From Triplophysa rosa (lineage: Eukaryota > Chordata > Actinopteri > Cypriniformes > Nemacheilidae): 64,000 nucleotides of DNA. A model generated the notes under the pieces. It was not told the origin of the DNA and made no database searches. It saw nothing but the letters and a program-made list of their open reading frames with translations. The position numbers were made by a program, and so were the translations under genes. Shown here piece by piece: positions 1 through 9,345 of the stretch (positions within the stretch are counted from its first letter, which is position 1; each line of letters begins with the position of its first letter). Location of the stretch: NCBI RefSeq assembly GCF_024868665.1, contig NC_079899.1, positions 1,798,284 to 1,862,283 of the forward strand. Direction: 5' to 3'.

Positions 1-164
1 AAAAAGTATTTAAGCATTTTAAAATACAAAATACAGTCTCTCAAAGTATTTAATTGCAAATGACATTGACCCTTTTTTGTTAGTGAAAATACAAATGACA
101 AAATACTCAAAAGGAATTAAATACGTATTTCAAATACATGTAATTGAAATACTGCCCATCTCTG
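1..164. mobile_element. End of a hAT-like non-autonomous DNA transposon, cut by the window edge
   Basis: The block is made of diverged AAATAC/GTATTT words and ends in ACTGCCCATCTCTG. Read in reverse, that is CAGAGATGGGCAGT, a terminus typical of a common fish non-autonomous hAT family. The other end lies outside the window, so the target duplication cannot be checked. The family assignment is from memory. Confidence 0.5.
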
Positions 165-1288
165 CTAATGAGGTGCATACAATGGTGTCTGTCCCACTAG
201 AGTTCAACCATTTTATAGCCAAATAAGGAACATACAGTATAGAATAGTATAGTATTCATAGCAGTTGTATCTAGACCTTGGTTTACTTTCCATGAAGTAC
301 ACATGTGTTGTTTTTCTTTTAGAAGGCTGTGGTTTGGAACAGCTTTCATGTGAACTACCCACAGTGACTTCCTGAAGATGCAAATGTGTCTTCTCCTTTA
401 AAGCTGCTAAAATGAGTTTTGTGATGTGTCTTTCAGGGTGAGGCGTGTAGCCACAGGTGAGGTGTCTCAGAGAGAGCAGACTGAAGGCCAGGTGGTGCGC
501 GGCCATCGGGCCAAGAGCAGGTCTAATGAAGGATGTGCCGCCCAGCTGGAGCTGCCGACAGCTGCCCAGCAAACGCTCACTCCCACTGGCCGAAGGAGCT
601 CTGGAGCCGAGAGGGCTGATGGGTGTGTGCCGTACATCCGGCGGGCCGATGAAAATAACATCTGGACTCACCGCCCGTGTGTGTGTGTTACGGCCCGAGG
701 GTGCGGCCGGTCCGAACGCTTTCAAACACATGACGTCTGTATTTCTGCCGGAGCGTTAAACGCTCTCGCTCCGCCACTTCATTTAAACAAGTTCAAATCT
801 TCACTAATAAAGTCAACCATTGATTGAGTCGCTCTCCAATCCCAGCATGCAACAATCGGGCATATGGGCCGCTGGTGAGAAATGATTGACAGCTCGCCAC
901 AGTGTTCCCATTTATTTCTTCTCCGGAGCTGTTTTCTGTCAGAGAGCGTATTGATTTTCCATAAAGTAAGAAAACAAGCGCGGCCGAGGGTTCATGCCGG
1001 GTCAGCACAAATTAAAGCAGAAGATGTAAAGCCCGCTGTCGGCTCATCATTGCCTTGCTCTCTTTAAAACAACACATAATTTGATCATCGTAAAGCTAAA
1101 GGAGAGACAAAGACATCGAGCTGATGGACGGGAAGATTGACGGAGCGTATATTGAACTCTGATGCGTACTTATCACAGCCTGGTGTGAAAAAATACGCCA
1201 TCGAAACAAACACCACCGCTCACAGTTTACAAGACACACGACTGTTGATATTCATTTATTCAAATAAAACCCACTCGATACAATCATT
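165..1288. other. Flanking DNA without a recognised gene; GC-richer block at 430-770
   Basis: The stretch at 430-770 is clearly richer in GC and CpG than its surroundings and has overlapping open frames on both strands. None of the translations resembles a known domain. It could be regulatory DNA or an exon remnant. The rest to 1288 shows nothing recognisable. Confidence 0.3.
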
Positions 1289-1809
1289 TGTCATGGTTCT
1301 GCCCCACCTTGTCTTGCTTCTCTTGACCTAGTGGCAGAACCATGATAGAACCTCTTGTTTTATGTGGAGAGTGACGTTTTGTCCCTGTTGGTCTTCCACT
1401 CTCTGGTGTGGCGTCTCTGTTCCCGCCCTTTCGTCTCCTCGTTATTGTTTGTTAATTCATGTCCTGCACCTGTCCCCTCTTGATTTATCCCCTTTATAAT
1501 GCCCTTGTGTCTTCTGTCTCGTGCTGGTTCATTGTCGTTTGTCTGGTGAGTGCCTGTTCTGTGTTAGTCTAGTCTAGTGTAGTCATTTGTAGTTCATGTC
1601 ATGTCATGTCATGTTATGTTTATCTTAGTCTTGTTAGGTGTATTTAGTCTTAGTCCTGTCCTGTTGGAGATTCCCCTGTTTTGTTTTGTTACCCCCACGT
1701 GGGTCTTTGTTTTGTATTTATATTTTATTAAATGTCTTGTTAACCCCTTATCCGCTGTCTGCGTCTGGGTCCTCTGTACTGTGTCCTTGTTCCCTCACCA
1801 TTCATGACA
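1289..1809. mobile_element. Solo LTR of a retrotransposon with 5-bp target-site duplication
   Basis: The 521-bp block begins TGTCATGG and ends CATGACA, giving a perfect 7-bp terminal inverted repeat with the TG...CA ends of LTRs. It is flanked by TCATT at 1284-1288 and again at 1810-1814, the 5-bp duplication expected of a Gypsy-type integrase. There is no internal gag/pol sequence and no second LTR, so it is a solo LTR left by recombination. The 3' portion, a T-rich tract followed by a GTCTG-rich tail, resembles LTRs of fish Gypsy elements as I remember them. An internal GGTTCTGCC/GGCAGAACC inverted repeat lies at 1295-1342. Confidence 0.75.
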
Positions 1810-1924
1810 TCATTACTGTGCTTTCAAACTGTTTTTATTATAAAATAAAACCTCTGCGATATTCAGTGAGAAAATGAACTTAAGGCTCTTACAATTGGAC
1901 AACATTTCATTCTACATGAAAAAT

Positions 1925-2110
1925 GAAAATGTCGTATTTTACCCTCAGTATTTACTACAGTCAACTGCAGTAAAATTCCTTTCTGTTTATGAACCTGACC
2001 GTAGTAAATATTAAAGTAGACTACAGTATTTACTACAGTTTATGAATTTATTAGAATGCTAAAGTGCAGTTTTCACTATAACATACTACAGTATACCACA
2101 ATTTACTATA
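1925..2110. repeat. Diverged TATTTACTACAGT-type repeat next to the minisatellite
   Basis: Repeated words of the type AGTATTTACTACAG and its reverse complement occur in both orientations. The segment shares TAGTAAATATTCTAGTATAC with the adjoining 26-bp array, so the array probably arose by amplification of part of this element. Confidence 0.5.
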
Positions 2111-3210
2111 GTAAATATTCTAGTATACAACCTCAAGTAAATATTCTAGTATACAACCTCAAGTAAATATTCTAGTATACAATCTCAAGTAAATATTCTA
2201 GTATACAACCTCAAGTAAATATTCTAGTATACAACCTCAAGTAAATATTCTAGTATACAACCTCAAGTAAATATTCTAGTATACAACCTCAAGTAAATAT
2301 TCTAGTATACAACCTCAAGTAAATATTCTAGTATACAACCTCAAGTAAATATTCTAGTATACAACCTCAAGTAAATATTCTAGTATACAACCTCAAGTAA
2401 ATATTCTAGTATACAACCTCAAGTAAATATTCTAGTATACAACCTCAAGTAAATATTCTAGTATACAACCTCAAGTAAATATTCTAGTATACAACCTCAA
2501 GTAAATATTCTAGTATACAACCTCAAGTAAATATTCTAGTATACAACCTCAAGTAAATATTCTAGTATACAACCTCAAGTAAATATTCTAGTATACAACC
2601 TCAAGTAAATATTCTAGTATACAACCTCAAGTAAATATTCTAGTATACAACCTCAAGTAAATATTCTAGTATACAACCTCAAGTAAATATTCTAGTATAC
2701 AACCTCAAGTAAATATTCTAGTATACAACCTCAAGTAAATATTCTAGTATACAACCTCAAGTAAATATTCTAGTATACAACCTCAAGTAAATATTCTAGT
2801 ATACAACCTCAAGTAAATATTCTAGTATACAACCTCAAGTAAATATTCTAGTATACAACCTCAAGTAAATATTCTAGTATACAACCTCAAGTAAATATTC
2901 TAGTATACAACCTCAAGTAAATATTCTAGTATACAACCTCAAGTAAATATTCTAGTATACAACCTCAAGTAAATATTCTAGTATACAACCTCAAGTAAAT
3001 ATTCTAGTATACAACCTCAAGTAAATATTCTAGTATACAACCTCAAGTAAATATTCTAGTATACAACCTCAAGTAAATATTCTAGTATACAACCTCAAGT
3101 AAATATTCTAGTATACAACCTCAAGTAAATATACTACCTCAAGTAAATATTCTAGTATACAACCTCAAGTAAATATTCTAGTATACAACCTCAAGTAAAT
3201 ATACTACCTC
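2111..3210. repeat. 26-bp minisatellite, about 42 copies
   Basis: About 1.1 kb of a 26-bp unit in tandem, nearly invariant from copy to copy. Each unit contains the words CAAGTAAATATTC and TAGTATACAAC. One early copy has a C-to-T change near 2182. Near the 3' end, two copies lack about 8 bp (around 3122-3139 and 3192-3209), separated by two full units. Such homogeneity implies recent expansion or gene conversion, although assembly collapse or padding cannot be excluded. Confidence 0.95.
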
Positions 3211-3484
3211 ATTACTTTGACTCATCAAAATAAGTTAGTAACTTTCCACTTGTTTGTATACGTTACAGCATTTCAATATTGGCAATTTTTTAAAAATAAA
3301 TTTAAAAATAAGATTTAAAAATAAGTTGACCATATAAAGTTGAACTTATAAAGTCAACATTATTTAATGACTTAAAATATATGTAAAAATGAAGGCAGAA
3401 AAACAATTACAGTGTACCCTTTTAAAAAGTACAGTGTCGCTTTTTTAAATAGAATTTCTAGACTTTTTGTAACTTTGTTGAGCT

Positions 3485-3565
3485 GTAGTAGAGAGCAAGA
3501 TCTTGAACCCGTACCTCCCACATGAGCACCACAGCTTCATGCAACAACCACTACACCATGATCAA
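3485..3565 (-). mobile_element. tRNA-like SINE head
   Basis: On the minus strand, TGGTGTAGTGGTT matches a Pol III A box, and about 50 bases on GGTTCAAGATC resembles a B box. The spacing fits a tRNA. The predicted arms are not intact, so this is read as a decayed tRNA-derived SINE head and not as a tRNA gene. Confidence 0.5.
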
Positions 3566-3569
3566 ACAC

Positions 3570-4970
3570 ATGTTATTCATCACTTCTCATGTGCGTTTAT
3601 TGTTGTCTACAGGCCGAATTTTGCTGCTGGTGTTCACAGCGTCATCATTCATGTTTAATAGCGAGTTAATAAGTGAATTACAGCGCGTATAAATCCCTTT
3701 ATGAGAAGGCCATGCTGAATACTTACGACAGGATTAAGGCTAGCCGCTAGATCATTTTAAATGTCAGCGCCTGCCAAACTTATACTGCACGACTGGTTAC
3801 TTAAGGTGACAAGTCAAGAGAATATTACTGAGAAATTTACTCTATACTGGACAACCCAAAAACTCATTTTATCCAAATTTCAGCTTGTTGCATGAAGTCA
3901 TCACACGAGAGTCCAGTAAACACAGCAAAACACACAGTGACCCTTCAATAACTCTTAACACAATGAGAGACGTAGCAACATGAAATTCACATACTCAACG
4001 TATCTTGTAAACCGCAATAACTACATACAAAATATTTAGTAAAAGACCACATGAAATAGAGAAACACAACTTTACTGGAAAGACGTGTTGGAAACAGAAG
4101 CTGTTTCATAAGAGCACAAAGCACATTTAATCTCTCATCTTCCTCTTAATATTTGCAAATTTCCCCTCGGGCCACTGGGAAAAGAGCCCCGAGCGCACAT
4201 GAGCGCTTATCTGTGTCCTCCACATTTAACTCGGCAGCGGCTCACTAAAGCCTCCGGGACACGCGGGGTCCGGGACCCTTATTGTTTAAGGCAGGCCAGA
4301 GCATCGAGGGAGACGGCAGACTTTAGACAGTGAGGGAAAAGCGCACGCTACAAGCGATTCATTCAGCCAAACGTGTGTGAAAAGTGTCTCTTTCAGCGCT
4401 AACAATGAACAGTTTAGAAACTGGCCCCCCTCGAGACGTACACTTTCAAGAACTGAACCTTAAGACGCTTCAGATTCATTCCTTACTTCATCCAGCCGGT
4501 TTATCTGCGGTGTATTGTCTGGATACTGAAAGTGTTTTTCATTTATTCCACTCTGGAATCTTTGGTTCTTGTTATCAGCATTTGTGTGTGATGTAGGCAT
4601 GAGCTATTTCTTTCAGTGATCAGTGCCCCTATTCCTAAAACATTTCATGTGACCACGGACACTTCTCCTAAACAGCAGTAAAAGGTTTTAGTCAAGAGTT
4701 TCCTCTCAAAACCCATTCCCAAAGCTGCTGAGAGAAACTTTTACTAAGAAACTGAAAGAAATCTTAAGAGAAAGGGTGAGGTATGTTGCTCATAAACAGC
4801 AATAAGATCAAATGGAGATGAAAGGGAGACTTTTGCTCAAGCGTCTCAGTGTTTCTTCTGTGCAACAACTCCAGTAATCTCACATTTGTCTTTTTGAGTT
4901 TCAAAAAGTCTTCCACTGGCCTTCAGAACGATAACGGCAAATTCGCCCATTTACCTTAACTCGCTGCTTC
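3570..4970. other. Intergenic DNA; GC-rich low-repeat block at about 4120-4340
   Basis: Most of this is AT-rich and unremarkable. The segment 4120-4340 changes character, with a GC/CpG-rich sequence containing several CGGGAC and GAGCGC words beside TTATTGTTTAAG. It has no convincing open frame and no repeat signature, the texture of a conserved non-coding element. A repeat-like AAACTTTTACTAAGAA segment follows at 4650-4790. Confidence 0.25.
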
Positions 4971-4974
4971 AGGT

Positions 4975-5255
4975 CTACATCCCCTCCCGTCATCTTCGGT
5001 CTGAAAATGAGCGACGCCTGGTTGTTCCATCACAGCGAGGCACCAAATCACCTGCAGAAACCTTTACTCCTTCGGTTCCCCTGTGGTGGAATGAACTGCC
5101 AGCCTCCATCCCAACTGCAGCATCCTTCACAACCTTCCAAAAACAGCTCAAAATGTTACTTTAATCCTCCTAGTAGCATGGCCTTGTAAACTAACGGCAC
5201 TGTTTAGTGTGGGAACAAAATGTTTATGTGCCAAATGAATAAATGTAAATGTAAT
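4975..5255 (+). mobile_element. 3' end of an L2/CR1-type LINE
   Basis: In one forward frame the translation reads SVPLWWNELPAS and then FQKQLKMLL before a stop. This pattern (aromatic pair, NELP, then FK..LK..L) marks the C-terminal tail of fish L2/CR1-like ORF2 proteins. The segment ends in a run of ATAAATGTAAATGTAATG, the short 3' repeats of this class. Only the tail is present, consistent with 5' truncation. Confidence 0.6.
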
Positions 5256-5529
5256 GATGAGTTAAACTTCATCCAAAGATGAAACTGACTTCAAACACAG
5301 AAGTTGAATTATATTTTTATGAAAAAAAAAACGTAATAAAAAAATCATATACATGCACTAATAAGATTCCACAATTGGTGTAAAGTTTGTTTTTATTTAT
5401 GTTGATACATCTGCAACTTTTTTTTTTGCCTCTCTATCGCCATCTCTGTTTGAAACATAAAACTGCAGGTTACTTTACACACTTATCGTTAAAAAACTGA
5501 TCAAAAGTAACTGACGTTTCCTGCAAATT

Positions 5530-5815
5530 ATATACCGTTACCGTTGTATAATAATTGTATTCAATGAACAGTTTGTTGAATGGGTCCTGTAGATTGTACA
5601 TCTAGTGGTTGAGCTTGGTATCGCAGTCTAAATTCAAAATATTGGAGAGACAAGTTTAGCCAAGTAAGGGTTCTTCTCGGTTTCTTTGCTTGTTAATTGA
5701 AATAATGTACAGGCACTCGATTGTTGGTGAATGTTGACCGGAAGGTAAGGGCAGTCCACGAACCTCCGCATGCGCAGAAACCTTTGTTTATGTTGTGACT
5801 TTGAAACCATCTATG
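5530..5815 (+). repeat. Dispersed repeat, related to 45105-45445
   Basis: Shared blocks in the same order and orientation as near 45.1-45.4 kb: ATAATAATTGTATT, TTTGTTGAATGG-like, AAGTTTAGCCAAGTAA, GGTTCTT, and a GCATGCGCAG-AACCTTTGT-like end. I see no terminal inverted repeats, so the class is unknown. Confidence 0.5.
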
Positions 5816-6882
5816 AATCATTATCATAAGCTTACTGTTGTGAATCAGGATAAGATAAGGAGTAATAACTTACGTAATAACTTTTTATTTATTTTCAAGC
5901 ACACAAAGTTACAGATTTTTGTTTTAAAGCAACACAAGCATGAGTGCTGTTGTGCGGTTAAGATCAAGTGCAACCCTTACACGTTGCTTGTTTTCGGTTC
6001 TATAAAAGTTTGTATGAATGCACTTCCGTTCACAACACATACTCGGAGAAGTGACACTGAAACGCTCCAGAGATCGTAAAAACCCAGACCACATATCTTC
6101 AGTCTCACGGGGTGAGAGACATTTCACAGGAATGAGGAATCTATTGTATCCTCAGCTCTACTCATTCATTCGCCATCAGTTATAGTTAAAGAAGCGTAAT
6201 TGATTTTCAGCGCCTCGCACACACGCAAATGAAGCTGTCGATAATGCAACCCAGAACCAAATTCCAAGATTGCCATCAAACTAGGGGAAATAGTACTTGA
6301 CAGGGAACAAAACACTGACGGCGGTGAAGCGCCGGAGAACGGAACGCCTGGAATAATGGATGAAGTCCAGGGGAGCTATCTTCCACGGGCAGAGAGTCAC
6401 TGGGGATGCCGACACGGAGCCACGCAGAAATGGAAGACCTATCTGCTGCGAGAATGACTGCTCCATTCTATTTGAATTGGCTGCGTATCATCTCTTAAGA
6501 AGATGTCAGGTCTGCTCCATCTATTGCTCGCGGCTGCATTTCAATGCCTTTCACACGGCAACAGTGGAGAATAAGTGCTCGGTGATAAAAAGCCAGTTGT
6601 TAAATAGATCTGTCTATTTGTATGGTAATAATGAGCTTTAGGAGCCACCTCGCTGTGACTCGCCCAACAAGGAAGAGGATTTGTATGCAGGTATTGTGTG
6701 GCCGCCGACTTTTTCAACGACCTTGCCAAACTTTTGTACGCAAAGAATAAAGTAAATGTTTTCTTCTTTTCTGTGGATATGTGGGCTCTGAGACACACTT
6801 CAGTGTTTGGGTGTAACAAACCACTTACGACTTCCAAAATGTTTCACGTAAAGAATAAAGCAAGAGTAACTTACCCAACACT
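5816..6882. other. Intergenic DNA with no recognised feature
   Basis: Short open frames occur on both strands but none shows a recognisable domain or paired splice sites. The interval 6130-6680 is less repetitive and mixed in composition, and could be non-coding regulatory DNA. Confidence 0.3.
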
Positions 6883-6938
6883 GGATGTCATACATAGGTT
6901 ATGATGTCATGAGGGTGATGACTGATGTCATATATAAG
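6883..6938. repeat. Left fragment of the TGATGTCAT tandem array
   Basis: Two units of the ATGATGTCATGAGGGTGATGA type that continue after the inserted MITE at 7436. The fragment ends in TATATAAG, the left copy of the MITE target duplication. Confidence 0.8.
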
Positions 6939-7435
6939 CAGTGTTGGGTAAGTTACTCTGAAAAAGTAATTAATTAGTAGTTACTAATGACATATTCAAT
7001 AGTGTCATTAGATTACTGTACAAATGACTCTCTCCAAAAAGTATTTAGTTACTTATTACTAATTACTTTCTATATCCTACATCCACCTCAATTAGTTAAG
7101 TGAGTCAAGGATAGACATGAAACGGCTCTTTTAATTCATTCAAATAAATAATATAAAACTACATAAAGTACTCTTATTAACTGACCAAAGTATTACAAAT
7201 GTGAGAATTATACATTAAAGCACAGATTTTAAAGTTAGACTTTGAATTTTGATGTCAATTCCACTATTGCACACACATACAGTATATTACACAAAGTATT
7301 TAGTTTAATTACATCAAAAGTAACTGTAATTAAATTACAGAAAAAATTACAGTAATCCCTTACTTTACTTTTTCAAGTGAAAAGTAATTAAATTACAGTA
7401 ACTAATTACTTAGTAACTAGTTACACAAAACACTG
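6939..7435. mobile_element. hAT-type MITE copy 1, inserted in a tandem array
   Basis: A 497-bp element begins CAGTGTTGGGTAAGTTACTC and ends ...AACTAGTTACACAAAACACTG, so the termini form an imperfect inverted repeat starting CAGTGTT. It is bracketed by a perfect 8-bp direct repeat, TATATAAG (6931-6938 and 7436-7443), the hallmark of hAT superfamily transposition. The interior is AT-rich with no transposase frame. A close copy lies at 20280-20769. Confidence 0.88.
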
Positions 7436-8098
7436 TATATAAGTGATAATGTCATAAGAGTAGTGACAGACAATGATGATGACGATAAGTGATGATGTCA
7501 TAAGAGTAGTGACTGACGTCATATATAAGCGATGATGTCATAAGGGCGATGACTGATGTCATATATACGTGATGATGTCATAAGAGTGATGACTGACACA
7601 ATATGTAAACAATGATGTCATGAGGGCAATGACTGATGTCATATACAGTATAAGTGATGATGTCATAAGAGTAGTGACAGACAATGATGATGACGATAAG
7701 TGATGATGTCATAAGAGTAGTGACTGACGTCATATATAAGCGATGATGTCATAAGGGCGATGACTGATGTCATATATACGTGATGATGTCATAAGAGTGA
7801 TGACTGACACAATATGTAAACAATGATGTCATGAGGGCAATGACTGATGTCATATACAGTATAAGTGATGATGTCATAAGAGTAGTGACAGACAATGATG
7901 ATGACGATAAGTGATGATGTCATAAGAGTAGTGACTGACGCAATATGTAAACGATGATGTCATGAGGATAATGACTGATGTCATACATAGTTTATGATGT
8001 CATGAGGGGGATGACTGATGTCATATATAAGTGATGATGTCATGAGGGTGATGACTGATGTCATATACTGTACAAGTGATGATGTCATAAGCACGATG
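7436..8098. repeat. Higher-order tandem repeat rich in CRE-like motifs
   Basis: Diverged units of roughly 40 bp, each with GATGATGTCAT(A/G)AG and usually GTGA(C)TGA, are arranged in a higher-order block of about 211 bp repeated between 7443 and about 8000. Perfect CRE palindromes TGACGTCA occur at 7514-7521 and 7725-7732, one higher-order period apart; a third position is mutated to TGACGCAA. Near-CRE TGATGTCAT occurs many times. Confidence 0.85.
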
Positions 8099-8479
8099 TT
8101 AGCCATTTTTAACTGACTTTGCATCAAGTGGTGATTCGACAAAGATCACAAATTGTACAAAAGTACCTCAAATGCTCTGAAAAAGAACCTGTTAAATTGA
8201 TTTGTGCACAAGCCAAACAATCTGGCAAATTATTGAGTGTTTGCTTTCTAGCGGTCTCTTGAATTGGAAGGTTCAAGAGACGGTGGACGGTTTATGCTCA
8301 AGGTGGCTAAAAAGTCTCTTTTGCAAGCAATGAGGAGGTAAAATATTTCTGTGAATTACACGCAGGCCATTTGCACGTGACAACACCGATGAGTTCTCGA
8401 GTGTATCTGCTATATGAGGATGTTAATACGGCTGCATGTCTTCAGTTGATGGTGCCTCTCTCACGTGCAGATGCAGTGG

Positions 8480-9345
8480 AGAAATCCCTACCCTCACCCC
8501 ACACGCACCGGCCCGCCGTGGCTTCCACTCGCTTTTCATTTATCTGGCCGAATAACTATAAAAATCCGTCAGGGGCGAGCGAAGATTGGGGCTTTCTCGC
8601 TCCTGCGGGCTCCGGGCCCGTAATGCAGGAGTCTGTTTTTATTATTCTTGCCAAAGGAACACTATTTCATCAAGCGCACGATTCCGGCAGCAGAGCGGAG
8701 AGGAGATAGAGCCGGCGCTCGGGCTATATTTCTTCCAATCAAACATCCCGGCCGGCAGGAAAAAAATGAGCTGGCGCCATCAAAGGCCCAGAATAATGCT
8801 GCCACCTTTTATGTAAAAGGAAAGGACTGATGGACAAATACAGGAAGGAACGACAAGTTTAATGGCGTGTGTTGAGGGGCCCGAGATTGGAAAAGTGACA
8901 GGGAGAGTCGGCCTCCTTGGCGGAATATAAATTGCGGGGGGGCCCGCCGTAAAAAGGCTTTTATCTGGAGTGAATATGGGACGTAATGCGCGGGTCAGGG
9001 TTAAGTCATTCTCTCCGGCGAGTTAAGCGAATAATGAAAGCGAGTCTTCAGGAGAAGGAGCACTGCCTCAGCCAGTTTGTCTTCATTTATTATGCCAAAT
9101 CTCGTGATTTTGGCGTGGCGGCGCGTGGTGCCGCGACTCGCGCCGCTGGACGACGTATCGCTTCATTTACACAAGGTAATGAAAGCGGAGAACGAGAGGA
9201 CAAAACAATTTACCTGCTGACACGAGGAGAGGTGATTTGCGAACACGAGGGCCGGGGGCCGGGAGGAGGAAGACAGGGGCCCGGCGATAAAGATAGAGAG
9301 ACGGGGTCTTTTGCCCAACCGTGTGTGATCACAGCTGTGATGATG
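8480..9345. promoter_or_regulatory. Candidate conserved non-coding / enhancer block
   Basis: About 850 bp of GC- and CpG-richer, non-repetitive DNA interrupted by homeodomain/POU-type AT words such as TTTATTATTC, TTCATTTATTATG and ATTTAT. Frames on both strands stay open for 60-140 codons but encode nothing recognisable. Interspersed AT motifs in a GC-rich unique block are typical of developmental enhancers near vertebrate regulatory genes. Conservation could not be tested. Confidence 0.3.

Noticed and set aside
213..827. Overlapping frames of 172 (minus) and 133 (plus) codons
   Set aside because: Both arise from the same GC-rich block and neither resembles a known protein.
2111..3210. CRISPR-like regular repeat
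   Set aside because: Units are directly adjacent with no unique spacers; it is a minisatellite in a vertebrate genome.
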